A stretch of DNA of 64,000 nt from Cyathus striatus (GCA_025738555.1 JAOVFP010000002.1:7192001-7256000), one strand, 5' to 3'; shown: positions 1 through 11,931, counted from the first letter of the stretch. Numbers and translations: made by a program. The notes: a model not told the origin generated them from the letters alone.

Positions 1-99
1 AGAGGTGTATAGCGAGGCATATTGTCACAGAGAGTGACTAAATGTTATTATGGTATGGTACCGGTGCACGCGAGCAATTCGCGAAAGTTAAGTTGCCTC

Positions 100-1210
100 C
101 AGACTCCAAACCAGTCACTTTCCGCACGTTCAAGTAGGCTAACGCCGTTATATCCGAAGAACTTGAACTTGAACGTGCTACAAGCGACTGGCAAAACTTG
201 TAAGGTCGGTCACGTGGTTTTGTTTCCCATGGGCACTCGAGTCTCGGTTTTATCTCGAGTGCTTGCTGCTTTCGCCAACCACATACATAATTGTGTCTGC
301 AGCTCAGTGGCCCGAAAATGTGCAATCATAAATTTTAATAGTATTTGCATTATATGTAGAGTAAGTGTATAAAATGGCTTTATTTGTAGTGTAACCAAAG
401 TGTAACAGGACAAGTTCTATTCTATGCTAAAATAATTCAGAACTTGACAGTAACAACGACTATCCAAAACACAAACCAATATTTGAATGAGTCAAATGAG
501 CTGAAGGTGGTATGTGTAGAGGAGTTTCGTCATGACAAGGACTTTCTGCAGGTCATTAATTCAATTAGAATGTATATAAGAATTACATACCAATGTGGCC
601 AAAGGTCATCAGTGCCACATCCTGCATGACGACACCAATTCGGGTTGTGTATTTTCTTGCTTCAGTAACCAAGGTTAGACTCGAGAGTGGGGCAGATTGT
701 TCTTGGATTGTTCAATGACCATTCATGACGATACTTTTAGGGTACTTGTGAACTTAATCAGCACATTCTAAGTCATCTCGACAATGTAATACATCTGGAT
801 CTCATTTACATATAAGTTTTTAGTTTAATTATTATCAGGTGTTCAATTATTTTATAGTAGTATCAGTTGGATTACAATTTGGCGACAGTCTCAGCTGTCA
901 GTTCCAAAAAACCTTAGACACAATACATAAATAAAAATCATTATATACTCTACATACAATTCAAATACTATTTAAAAAATATGATTACACATTTTCGGGC
1001 CACTGAGCTGCAGACACAATTATGTATGTGGTTGGCGAAAGCAGCAAGCACTCGAGATAAAACCGAGACTCGAGTGCCCATGGGAAACAAAACCACGTGA
1101 CCGACCTTACAAGTTTTGCCAGTCGCTTGTAGCACGTTCAAGTTCAAGTTCTTCGGATATAACGGCGTTAGCCTACTTGAACGTGCGGAAAGTGACTGGT
1201 TTGGAGTCTG
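100..1210. mobile_element. Non-autonomous MULE-like DNA transposon with long TIRs
   Basis: The two ends are inverted copies of each other. The left end begins CAGACTCCAAACCAGTC at 100 and the right end finishes with its reverse complement at 1210. The match is near perfect for about 230 bp and continues, diverged, to roughly 390 on the left and 905 on the right. The 9-bp direct repeat AGTTGCCTC flanks it at 91-99 and 1211-1219 and is the target duplication. Long TIRs with a 9-bp duplication are typical of Mutator-like elements. The roughly 500-bp interior is AT-rich and holds no convincing transposase, so the element would need a transposase supplied from elsewhere. The clean TSD and well-matched TIRs suggest a fairly recent insertion. 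Confidence 0.88.
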
Positions 1211-1230
1211 AGTTGCCTCTAGGCAGCGGG

Positions 1231-1299
1231 CTAGTCTCGGTTACCCATCCGTTGGCGCTTGTTCAAATCGAGCGCCAACAGATGGGTAGCCAAGACCAG
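1231..1299. repeat. 30-bp-arm hairpin (inverted repeat, 9-nt loop)
   Basis: Positions 1231-1260 and 1270-1299 are inverted copies of each other separated by a 9-nt loop. The 30-bp arms differ at five positions, all transitions, so an RNA copy could still pair through several G-U wobbles. It lies 20 bp outside the MULE-like element. It may be a fold-back element, a structured RNA or a decayed palindromic transposon; nothing here separates these. Confidence 0.7.
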
Positions 1300-1392
1300 T
1301 AACGACCCTGTCGCTGCTGCAAGCTGCAGCTGCCAGTTCCAGCACGGCCGTAGCCGGTAGGTCGCACTTAGTATTAGTAAATACAATTTGTA

Positions 1393-2027
1393 CTATCATT
1401 TGATGAGTGATGCAAAGTCATGGGGTGTTGCAAAATGCGACTTTTTAACACATCGGCTGGTCCGATAACATTGAAAATTGGCATATATATGTATTTACAT
1501 TTTATATTTCAGATTCCGTGTTTTATTTTATACAATTCCGAGCTTAGACAACTGATATGTACTAATTACACTAAATATTACAGATTATCCATACTTTAGC
1601 GTTAATAACGCAGCGATAAGTCGCACATACATCCTCATATCTTAGACAAACCATTAAAACACACATATAAACTATTCTGCGCACGAGTTTTGACTGTGTC
1701 TGTGGAGTTACAGTATATAAGTATGAAATATGCGCAAGCGTGACAAAGAGACCAGATGTAAGCTGTCACAATGTTGTCAATCACTTTGCAAATGGACAAG
1801 GTTAAGTGTGACCAAGCGTGACGAAATTGGCAGAACCCCATGAGTTAGGACCCTTCAGCGGAGGGCGGTTTGCACTTCTAAGTCATCACATTTCCACAAA
1901 ATAAATTAGATATTCTGGAAGCTGAGGAGTATACCTTTCGAACAGTATATGCATGGTGTGCGTGCGATGTGGAGATGTGGAGATGATGTCGCATCTTAAA
2001 ATATTTGCAACACCCATCAAATGATAG
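1393..2027. mobile_element. TA-flanked MITE-like element
   Basis: The terminal inverted repeat CTATCATTTGATG begins at 1393 and its reverse complement ends at 2027. The dinucleotide TA lies at both outer borders (1391-1392 and 2028-2029). Homology between the ends continues inward through GGTGTTGCAAA and GATGCGAC, with about 20 extra bases on the left. TA duplication is the hallmark of Tc1/mariner-type insertion. The 635-bp interior has no convincing ORF, so this is a non-autonomous copy. Confidence 0.75.
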
Positions 2028-2029
2028 TA

Positions 2030-3983
2030 GTGGTCAAATAGTCAGCGCTTCAGCCATCGGTAGCGAAATGATCAAATTTACTAAATGTCTACATACTAAA
2101 GTGCAGGTTTTTCTTACAAAATTTCTAGTTTGAAGTAGAATTTGTGGTAGGTATTTGGTACGAGATTGGTAGCATTTCAATCAGGTTGTAGTCATTGGTT
2201 ATCGACTTGTCAGTGAACCGGTCGTCTAATATATGGTCATCTAATAGTCGTCCACAGGTAGCACTTTTGTCATAAACTCAGTCACTTTTTAGCGGCGCCA
2301 ACATATTGAAGTGGTGAAAATTCGGTTGGGTGTACCTAACAAAACAATAATGCGAGTGGTCGAGACGTCCGTCCGACAGGGTGTCCTATTAAGGCGAAGG
2401 AAAATGGAATGAGAGAAATAAAATAACAATTGAGAACGTATTAACGAGTGGAGGAGGAACTTCGAAACGAAATTCTGACGTGACAGCAACTAATTGAGCA
2501 CATGCCTGCTTGAGTAAGTTCGTGATAATTATCGAGAAATACTTGATCATCGTTGTATGAGTTTAACATAATAATATTCGTTCCAAGGCAATTTCAAGGA
2601 CATTACGGTGGTAGATGATATCCTTGTCTGTTAAGATCCACAAAGAAGGTTAGAATGCAGACACAACATACCATACTTCCTCCATATGTCTTCATACAGC
2701 ATGCGTCTCGTCGAAAATCTCGTAGGCATGTCCAACAGATTTCCAACAAAGGACAGTTCTCGAGTTCCCGGGGGGTGGGAACTTATGAGTAGAACTGAAC
2801 CGGGAACGGATATCAGAGTAAGCGATGATCAAGCTGAGAATACTTACATGCTGTGGCATCAGCTATACGGATACTGTTGAAAGGCACGGTAGGACAGTGG
2901 ATCCGCAGGGGAGAAATAAGTGCGAGCTTGTAGCTCCAGTATTTATGTAAGTTCTCTATCTCTTTAAAGTAAGGGTGTAACTGAGCATGAGTTCGAAGGC
3001 TTGAACCTTTAATTAGAATTTCCTAATAGTATCCGGATTTCTATATTCGTTTCCTCCTCGTTATCAACCGGGAAAGTACACCCACTACATCTAAAGATAG
3101 CTACATAGTAAGGGTTAAAGTGGGTATCCGGGGAAATTATGCGATTCCAGTTCTGATTGGTCTTTATACTTGTTAAGTTTTCTGCAACATTTATCAAGAA
3201 CTCTTGGCAAGCCAGCGGTTTTCAAGTCGACTTATGGTTTCCACAGTGTCTGAGGTTGCACATTGTAACGTGTGCAAGACTCCAGCACGTTACAGTCACC
3301 AGTGGGACAGTTTGCTGCTGCAGCGTGGGACTCAGATGATTCTCGGGTTACTAGCACAAGCCATATAAGTATACGTGTCTACTTATGACACGCGTAGCAC
3401 TTATGGAAACTGACACTTGATTTTCATCTGATTGCGTTCATTCCACTGGCTGGTTCACAGCACTGGTGGTGCTAGTGGCGCAATGAGCATCTACATAATT
3501 GATATCATGTAATCGGACCAGTTCCTCCACAGAGGATAGTCTTCGGAGAATTTCTTGAACCCAGAAGTTATATAACGAAGGTGAATGCACAGCAAAATGC
3601 TTCAATCAAGCTTCGATGTGCTTCAATGCTTCGACAGCATGCGAAAGGAAGTTGTACAAGCGGTAACAAGCCCCAACCCTCACAGCGTATTTACGTAAAC
3701 GAATGATTCCATCGAGGTCCTCGGATATTCATCAGCAATCGATTTGCTAGCTCTACGTTGAGGATAGATTTATGAGCCTGACAAGAACTTTCGCCTCCAT
3801 TATTATGCATCCTTAGAAAATATGGGAAAAGAAGTCTGATAGCAAACGAGCGTCATTATGTCAATGGATACCTTCCCGTAAGGATCTATTGGAGGTTTTT
3901 CCGAATAGATTGCGATAGGTGACTGTGTGCCGAGATTCCGAAGCCCGCTTAACCTCGCTTACCAAAAATTTCAAATAAGTTGG
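2030..3983. other. Intergenic, no supported gene
   Basis: No ORF resembles a known protein. Around 2324-2410 lies one copy of a dispersed sequence (GTTGGGTGTACCTA followed by GCGAGTGG and GTCCGTC) that recurs near 18544 and, more diverged, near 23479. The rest appears unstructured. Confidence 0.5.
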
Positions 3984-3991
3984 ACTTATGT

Positions 3992-5913
3992 AGGACCCCC
4001 GAAAGCCCCTTATAAGGTCGGAGGACGGATCCCGGGGGTCCATATGCGGACACGTTGTCAGTCCAATACCAATTTTATACGCGGATTGGTGATGATACCT
4101 CCAAAATTGCTGAGTTATACGCGGATTTTGTCCTCCGACCTTACTAAGCGCTTGATAAGCGTCAAAAATCGCCGCAGACGCTTAGGTGGTAAACTCTATG
4201 CACGACGTAACATTTCTAATTCTTGTTACTCTATAAAGCGGATGGAGCTGGTATCATTTTTTATGTTGGAACAAATTTCATTATTTAGGATTTGGTTAAC
4301 GCATGAATACTGCAGCTAAGTAGAACAAGTTGACGACAAGACAAGACCGCTGAAATTATATGAATTGTGTTTGATGAAAAATGTGACCCTGAGCTTATTT
4401 TCTTAGAATTCTGTACCCTTTCGGGCATAAAACAGGGCCACTGCACTCGAATTTGGTGTAAATAATGGGAGGTATGACCAGAAACAGTGTCGGTGTTTCA
4501 CTTAGGACCCCCTGTGCATCAAGATTGAGTGGAGATCGCCCCGGCATAGGTAATGAGATCCTCCGTATCCTGCTCCCCTCCCGTGCACTTTCCGGATCTC
4601 ACGGATGTTGTGTGCGCCCTTCGAGCCCAATGTGACTCTGAGCGCGCCGTCGCAATGCATTTGTTCCCACGCAATTACCATAAGCGCCTTGAGAGCGTCG
4701 CACCAGAAACTTGTGCACAAGGAAGTATATATGTTATGCTTTGGTTAAGTAGTCTATAGATGCATTCTTATTTGAATTCATAATAGAATAATTTCCCAAA
4801 GTCTATGGTTTATCCCATACAGGTACTACATGTTTGCATGCTATTTATCGTTGTGCTCGTTAACCTGAGTTCCATCCCACTATGTGCTGGTGACACTACC
4901 ATTTACTAGCGAACAATAAAATAAATACTTCATTCTACATTTCGTATCATACTATAATATTTTAAAGTCACTCAGATAACTGCCAATAATAGTATGCCTC
5001 CGCACTGTGTCGTTATTAAATGGGAAGTATTAAGTAAAGTGATAAAATGAATGGTATTTGCCCGTAGCAAGTCATATAAGTAGTAATTATCTTAGTCTGG
5101 ATACTACATTGTAATCAAAACATCTGAGTTCAGATTCCAAATGTAATGCACTACAAAGGGAGACATATGTAATTATCTCATTTTGGAAGAAGTTAGAGTA
5201 TTAAATGTACACAATAAATTATGAGACACGAGAAAATCTCACAGTTAGTTACATGAATGTACTTTTCTACTTTCATAATTAATGTCTACAGTGGTAATGT
5301 ACTACTTACAACCACCTGTATTTGAACTATCAAACTCCTCATACATACAGTTAACATGGGAGTGGTGTGGACACATCGTGAATAGAAACCCACACTATAC
5401 ACCACAACATGCCTGATGCATTGTACATGCCTTTTTTGTGAGGTTCTACGCGAGGTTAGCACCTTATTGTAGCAATCCCGCCGTGATGCGAGGGCACGGG
5501 AACTGAGAAAGAGCCGAGGTCATGTGAAGTTACACGGTGAACTCCCAGAAATGCCACCTTCACTCCGGGAGATCAACCGGAGATATTGTTTGTAAGCGAG
5601 ACATCGACACCATTTTTCATATACACTTAAAGTTTAAATGATGGGACAATCCTGAAAACATGATAATTCGGGCAAAATTCAATTGATATCTCACCATGAT
5701 CCCACCCCTTACATCGGACTCCCGGCCAGACTAGTGCTATACATGGACAGGTATCCGACCTCCTCCCAAATGCCATCCATACGCGGATTTTTCATCATAC
5801 CTCGCCGCCGAAAATCTGCCATCCATATGCGGACTGTCCTCCGACCTGGGTCAAAAATGCTCGAAATATACGCGGATTGGTATCCGACCTCTATGGGCAC
5901 TTTCGGGGGTCCT
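3992..5913. mobile_element. Non-autonomous DNA transposon, 8-bp TSD
   Basis: The TIR AGGACCCCCGAAAG starts at 3992 and its reverse complement ends at 5913. The 8-bp direct repeat ACTTATGT flanks it at 3984-3991 and 5914-5921. An AGGTCGGA block follows in both subterminal regions, and a motif of the form ATAYGCGGA recurs near 4042, 4077, 4115, 5777, 5825 and 5868, which looks like an array of transposase-binding sites. An 8-bp duplication fits hAT, P, Merlin or Zisupton-type elements; the TIR alone does not decide. No transposase is visible in the 1.9-kb interior. Confidence 0.85.
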
Positions 5914-5921
5914 ACTTATGT

Positions 5922-7403
5922 ACAGACAGTCAATAGATTTTGAAGTCTGTAGAGGCCTCAGGACCCCTCTCCAAACTTCAAAAACTCGAATAAACCTCGC
6001 TTAAGCACCCTTGGCGGCCTATATCTTAGATACCATCAGAATATCCCTCCGCAAAAGGATGTAAGGTTTCTCACGACGCGCTGCCACACACTTACATCAG
6101 CTATCTATGAGTCGCAAAATCTTTTGGCAACATGGCTTACAGGTATCTGGATTTCTCCTCAATAAAATGAGAAAATAGGGCCGGCAAGTGGCAGGGCCCA
6201 CTACCTCTTCATTTAAAAAATATTTACCAATTGCTCAGCTTGTAGGTGATTGTTAGAAGGATTGCATGTAGGAGTGTCAGCTCTCTAGTTCAGGTTGGAT
6301 TGAAAGGGAAATTGAGTGGTGTTCTTGGGCTTTCCTATATGGCAGATGTGCGGCTATTGTGCTCTTTCTGTCCACTAATGTAATCCAAATATGCATAAGC
6401 AACCATAATACTCAGATTCATGCCAGCACTTAAGTAAGTACTTGAGTAATCTCAAGAGTAATTTAAATAAGTCATGGATAACTTGTAAGTGGAAGTGAAC
6501 TATTACTATACTTTAGACCTTGGAAGTTGAAGTTATACTTAGTCAAATACACCAATGCATCTGACACATTGACAGAAATATTGTTAAAGTTTCAAGACAA
6601 GTTTACAATACCATTTAACACAGATATGTATATGATAACTTGAATTAAGTAGCATGACACCTGCACATGGCTGGTTGAGCTATGATGCTGACAAATGGTT
6701 TGTTTGGGTGTGTGTGGGGGGGGGGGGGGGGGGGGGGGTAGGGGGACAATGTGGGTGAAGGTTGGAGCTGGTAGGAGAAGTGGAGGTGGGTGAGGATGTG
6801 GGTGAGGAGATGGTGGAGAAGGAGGATTTCATGCTATGATGGTTGGGGTAAAGGAGGAGGTGGTGTGTGGTGTTACTCTGTCCTCCTATCTCCTCTTGAG
6901 TCCCTCCTTCATGACATAGACAAAATCACTGTTCTCAATCTGGGAAAGGTTGTGTGCAATCACAATCATCATCTTTCCCCTCCAACACCTGATCACTTCG
7001 AAGACAACAATGCATGAGATAGCATCAAGCTTGGACATCACTTTGTCAATACCAACCATTAATGCCTTAGCTTGTTACCAACTTCACCTTCAGACATGAA
7101 AAGCATTATAGTCATTCTTTTTCAGCATTCTTTACCACCTATGCATCTCTGTACTGGTTATCTGAAAAAATTGTGGGAGATGAATTTTACTGCCTTTTGA
7201 ATTTGAAAGCATTTGAGAGAACTAGAAGGGGGTTAGTACTCAGTAAGTAAAATGAATAAGAGAAAATCAAAAGTGCCCTTTGTCACAGAATGTCACAAGT
7301 GATTGATTGACCAACCAATCACAGAGCATAAAGGGGCTTTGACCAATCATATTGCCAGAAAGTGAGATCCCGACCACAATCCACAGATTGACTTATAGGG
7401 TAA
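5922..7403. other. Intergenic, repeat-rich, no supported gene
   Basis: No recognisable coding sequence. It holds the long G run at 6716-6738 and a following purine-rich stretch to about 6870. Confidence 0.5.
6716..6738 (+). repeat. 23-nt poly-G run
   Basis: An uninterrupted run of 23 G residues is preceded by GTGTGT and followed by TAGGGGG and G-rich sequence. It has strong G-quadruplex potential on the plus strand. Its exact length should be treated as uncertain because homopolymers are often mis-assembled. Confidence 0.8.
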
Positions 7404-7450
7404 TCCAGAGATCCCCATAACCCAACTACCTTAAAAGGTAGTGGGAATTT
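7404..7450. repeat. Dispersed 47-bp repeat, copy 1
   Basis: This stretch, containing TACCTTAAAAGGT and GTGGGAATTT, is about 80% identical to 35636-35682. In the second copy it is directly joined to another dispersed repeat, so both are probably remnants of one transposon family. Confidence 0.5.
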
Positions 7451-7688
7451 GGGACTCTGCTCTATCCACCTATTATGATCTATTCACAATAGATTCTTAT
7501 GGAAAGTATCCAATGTGTAATAAAGGCTGTACAGTGGACACTTCGGGTCCTCCTCACGATCTTCTAAAAGTGGCATCATGCATGTGGTACAATTGGAAGC
7601 GTAACTTAAAGGAGTCTGTAGTCGATTGTTATATCTCGATACTGAATCTACACCATATGCGGAAATTAGCTTGCGGGCGCCGGGAGAT

Positions 7689-7707
7689 CACGTGCACGTG
7701 ACACGTG
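7689..7707. promoter_or_regulatory. Triple CACGTG (E-box) array upstream of the transporter
   Basis: Three complete CACGTG palindromes lie within 19 bp, at 7689-7694, 7695-7700 and 7702-7707, about 100 bp upstream of the transporter ATG at 7811. A GCCAAT box follows at about 7735. CACGTG is bound by Cbf1/Pho4-type bHLH factors in fungi. The spacing makes control of the downstream transporter likely, but that is inference. Confidence 0.6.
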
Positions 7708-7810
7708 TAAAGATCCAATCTAGATATAACCGGAGCCAATGGCATCCATGTTCACTGTATGATTCCACACCCCACTGTCCCACCTATATTGCACGTCCCT
7801 CCCAGACGAC

Positions 7811-9579
7811 ATGGAAATCACAGCCAAGGCTATTGTAGCTCTTGTTGCATTTGTGATATCTATTGTTTTCGTTATACGTCCTTTCTATTTGCCAATTAGG
7901 TTGCCAGTTAAGGGATTCAAGAAACATATACCAATTAATACAATGATAGCTGTCCCGATATTCGCGATAGCGATATTATGGGCTGCACAGTGCTTAGGAG
8001 CGACTGAGGTAAGTAGACTATACATCATATGGCTAGCGCATCGTTTTAGTAAAGTTGTGTTAGTAGATACGTCTGGGAATTGTGTGAGTACAATAATTCT
8101 TGCGCTATATCATTACTCTGATTTCTGCACTTAGTGGAACGGACGGTGTAAAACCATACAATATTTTAATTCTGTTTTTCTCGTTAGCATACATGGCCAT
8201 AACACTCGATACCACTGGAGTTTTGGAGGCGGCAGCGTACTGGGTCAGCAATAAAGGCGGATCGAGTGGATGGAGGCTATTTGTCTACTTCTACATCATG
8301 TTGACCGTCCTCAGTGTGGTCCTCGGAAATGACCCTGTCATTCTCTCCGGGACACCATTCTTGGTATATTACACATCAGCTAGAAGAGTGAGTGATCGAG
8401 TTCTTATTTTATCGTGACTCCTATTCATATTGGTTCCAGTTAGATCCCAAAGCATGGTTGATGGCCGAATTCACAGCTGCGAACACTGCCAGCATGGTAC
8501 TTTTCGTTGGGAACCCCACGAACGTGGTTATCTGCGAAGGATTCCGCGTCAATAACGTTGCGTTTACTGCATATACCATCCTACCTTTCCTTGGATGCAG
8601 TATACTGGGCTTCGTAGCACTTGCACTGCAGTTCCGATCTCAGAAGTTTATTCGCAAGAACCTCGAATTTTCTGAGAGACTTGATGTTCGCGAAGCTTTA
8701 GTTGATCCCGTTGGCGCCTGGGTAGGTAGCTTTCTTTTAGGCTCATGTTTGGTCGTCATTATCATTGTGAGCTTCTTCCAAATCGACGTTTGGAAGATAA
8801 GCTTGCCATTTGCGGGCGCCAAGTTTTTATTCGATATTGGCTGGGACTATTATAGATATAAGAAAGAACTGGCCAAATCAATTTTAACGGACTCTGTCGA
8901 GATGAACAAGATTCCTGATTATACTCTCACGGCGGAGCCAATGTCCCGTGATCTTAACCCCTCAAATGACATGGAAGTACACACTCGTACTTCACATGGT
9001 ATAACGAAACCTCGGTCGAGTACTGGAGCATCGGATGAAAGTGATAAAACCCTAGTGAATTTGTCTAAACGTTTTCAGACACTGCACACGGTTTATCCTC
9101 GGCTTCCATTCGGTCTTATTCCATTTGCCTTTTCCCAGTTTATCCTTATCCAGGCGCTTGCTAGCCATGGCTGGATTGATATTTTTGCCCGATGGCTGGT
9201 CATTGTATCACATCGAGAAATGTTTCGCACCATCTGGCTGGTCGGTGTCTTTGGTGTAATCCTATGCAATTTCGCAGGCACGAATATCGGTGCTACAATT
9301 TTACTTACAAAAGTGATCCGTGCATCCAGCATGCCTGATCACACTGCCAGAGCAGCTGCGATTTCTCTTGCGGTTGCTAGTAACATCGGAGCTGTCGGCG
9401 TCGTTTATAGTGCCAGTCTTGCTGGACTGCTTTGGGAACATATATTGACTCAGAAAAAGAAGCCGATCTCACAGCGGCAATTCGCGATGTACAATGTGCT
9501 CCCGCTTTCCGTGATGACTATTGCAGGACTTGGAATTGTTTGCGCTGAGATGGCAGTACTTTATAAAGGAGAAATGTAG
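7811..9579 (+). CDS. CitMHS/ArsB-type (IT superfamily) membrane transporter
   Basis: A polytopic membrane transporter of 535 residues. Proposed exons are 7811-8008, 8067-8083 (a 17-nt microexon), 8135-8387 and 8440-9579. The microexon restores the family-like run IRLGIVGTDGVKPYN across two short introns (58 and 51 nt). Other recognisable blocks are SLAYMAITLD, LGNDPVILSGTPF, FTAANTASMVLFVGNPTNVV and, in the C-terminal half, FAGTNIGATILLTKV. The duplicated N-P-T/S-type helix hairpins are typical of ion-transporter-superfamily arsenite, citrate or anion carriers. A long cytoplasmic loop rich in charged residues separates the two halves. Plasma-membrane location is likely, but the substrate cannot be told from sequence. 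Three CACGTG boxes lie just upstream. The frame is open throughout and no defect is seen. Confidence 0.82.
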
Positions 9580-10021
9580 CTTTCTATGATTAGGTGTGTT
9601 TGAGTGCCAGGTTCGTTTATGTTTTCTGAATACTGACCGGATACTGATTGATTTCCTATTGAATTTTGAATAATAAGATAGATATCTAAGGTTAGCATTG
9701 TCTGTAGGCAAGCGGCCGGGTGATCAGACTTCGACCAAAGAATTCCATCGACCATCGACTAGATGGAGTTGCTGACAGATGGTCACGTCAATCTATCAGC
9801 TACAGCGTGGACGGTAACACAGGAATATAATTAATCTTAGAGCACTTGAGTGTACTTGTACGATTGATTATTTTAATGTTTTGCGACAGGACCTCAGTCG
9901 ACAACACAGCCCAACACAGAAAAATTCCGAAGCTGTATCGTTCTCTCACTTCATAAATCATGTGCACATCCTTCGACTGAGATACTTCCTATTACTTCTC
10001 GCTGCTTCCATCACCACCGAC
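9580..10021. other. Intergenic region with possible 5' exon of the next gene
   Basis: This is the 3' flank of the transporter. From 9881 the frame of the next gene is open (hydrophobic stretch RLRYFLLLLAA) without an in-frame ATG before 10022, so a short upstream exon is possible but was not found. Confidence 0.4.
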
Positions 10022-11797
10022 ATGCTTATACATATTATCATTTACCTATTCCTCCGCAATGCATCCCTCGGACAACTTGTCGAAGCATCCCCTATCCGAA
10101 CCACAACATCAAATTACACTCTTCCGCTCTCCCTCGTATTTATCGACTCCACAACACATTGCAATTCCAATCAACGCTCAGTATTAAAGATAATATGGAG
10201 TTGTATTTCGACATTATTTCTCTGTACATGGGTTTCAGCACATCCCAACGTCCCTGCTCCAGATGACGAGGATTGGCGAATCCTATGGAGAAGGATAAAA
10301 ACTATGTACTGGGCAGTGGTAGCCCCTGAGCTTGTTCTAACTTGGGCATATCGACAACGTTCTGGAGCAAAGGAAATTTATGAGATGTATAAAGGTGTGT
10401 ATTTTCAATGCACATTACTAAATGCTATGTGAAATCTCTATACAGAATATAATTGGACAATGGAACATGCGCATCTGCTACAGATGGGAGGTTTCCATTT
10501 ACGCGATGGGGATCGTACCACGGTCATATATCCAAATCACTTTAGCTCCCTCTTAATTAAAAGGAAAATAGCATTCCCAAAAGTCACAGGCGCAGAAATC
10601 AATGATAAAAGCAAAGCAACGGTCCTCTCGAAGCTGGTTGTCGTTATACAAACTCTTTGGTTTTTCATGCAGTGTATCGGGAGATGGGCTCAGGGACTTC
10701 CCGTGTCTCAACTGGAAGTGACGACGCTAGCTGTGGTCTCGTGTACCGTAATGACGTCTATCATATGGCTGAATAAGCCTTTTGACGTCCAAGAGCCGTT
10801 CTATCTGGATAAAACCTCGGAAATGAAGGAAGTGAAGCGAGATGATGAAGTGGGAATTGTGGATACAAGTGGAGAATCTTCGACGAGACTGGATTCCGAA
10901 TATGGAGAAGGTGTTGAATATGGCCGTCAGCGCTACACTCAGGTATCTGCTGTAGGATGTTCATCAGAAACGACCACCGGAAAAGGCGACGAACAACAGA
11001 TTTTGGTTCCCTATCAACCCATCAGCGAGCAAGCGATCATACCACACTTAGGGGGATATTCCCCAGGGAATATCACCTACGAAATTTCTCTTGACACAAT
11101 ATCTGCGATACATCAAAAATCCACTTTCAAAGCACTCTTAGGCACCGTATCCTCGATCCACACCACTATCTCCACTGAAGTTTCTAAACTTTTACGTAAA
11201 GAAGGAGTCCTATCCACTCTACTCACAATGACGCTCGTATGGGGCATAATAAGTCCCATAATCGAACTACTGAGCTACTCACATTTTGGAGCAGACGAGG
11301 ATATCTCGAAGTCAAGTTCTAATGCGAATAAAGTGAGTTCGTACTACGTGTATCTGCCTTCTTCCGAGGGCACACCTACAGAGAAGACCGAGAAAGTGAC
11401 GGTATGGCAATGGGTGACAGTCCTTTCTCTCCCCACATCCACCGCCGCACTATTTGGTTTGGTACACTGTATCGCATGGAACGCACATTTTCCGTCTTAT
11501 ACGGAACAAATTCTATGGCGGGTTTCATCTATTGCTGTTGCTTCCTTGTTAACAATATTTGTGCTTCTTATATTTTTCTTCATGCCCCATATCACTGCAT
11601 TAAGTGGAATTAAGGACAAAGCAAGTTTTGGTGTGCGGTGCAAAGCTGTGGTATTTGATATCGTGCTTATCGGGTTGCTTATGGTGTATGTTGCTGCTAG
11701 ATATTATTTGTTACTAGAAGGACTGGCTTCGTTACATTCGCTTCCAAGTGCAGGGTTGCAGGTTGTTGATTGGGTAGATTTCATTCCACATATTTAG
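10022..11797 (+). CDS. Agaricomycete polytopic membrane protein, uncharacterised family
   Basis: Two exons, 10022-10394 and 10446-11797, joined by a 51-nt intron that restores YEMYKEYNWTMEHAHLLQMGG. The model gives about 574 residues. I recognise the conserved core (WSCISTLFLCTWVSAHPN, RIKTMYWAVVAPELVLTWAYRQ, the MEHAHLLQMGGF block, LWFFMQCIGRWAQGLPVSQLE) as a large family of mushroom membrane proteins with no known function. Several hydrophobic helices lie at the N-terminus and in the last third (VTVLSLPTSTAALFGLVH, LLTIFVLLIFFFMP, DIVLIGLLMVYVAARYY), with a long acidic hydrophilic loop between. The first ATG in frame is 10022, but an extra upstream exon carrying a signal peptide is possible. 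No internal stop is present. Confidence 0.75.
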
Positions 11798-11931
11798 GAT
11801 GCTGAGGACCTTGGACTTTAGAATTATTAGTGGACACTTTGGACTTCTGGACTACAATTATGGATACCTATGCATTGAAAAGCACTGTACCCTTTTGAAA
11901 AGCTGTTTATCAATTTATGCTATAATGGTTT

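Noticed and set aside
2324..2410. tRNA gene candidate (GCGAGTGG followed by GTCCGTC)
   Set aside because: It has a tRNA-Ser-like A-box flavour, but no B box or acceptor stem was found, so it is kept only as a dispersed repeat.
6716..6760. Telomere-like G-rich repeat
   Set aside because: There is a single homopolymer followed by one TAGGGGG and no tandem TTAGGG units, so it is not a telomeric array.
9093..9755. Minus-strand open frames overlapping the end of the transporter
   Set aside because: They are antisense to a well-supported exon, have no start context, and no domain is recognised.
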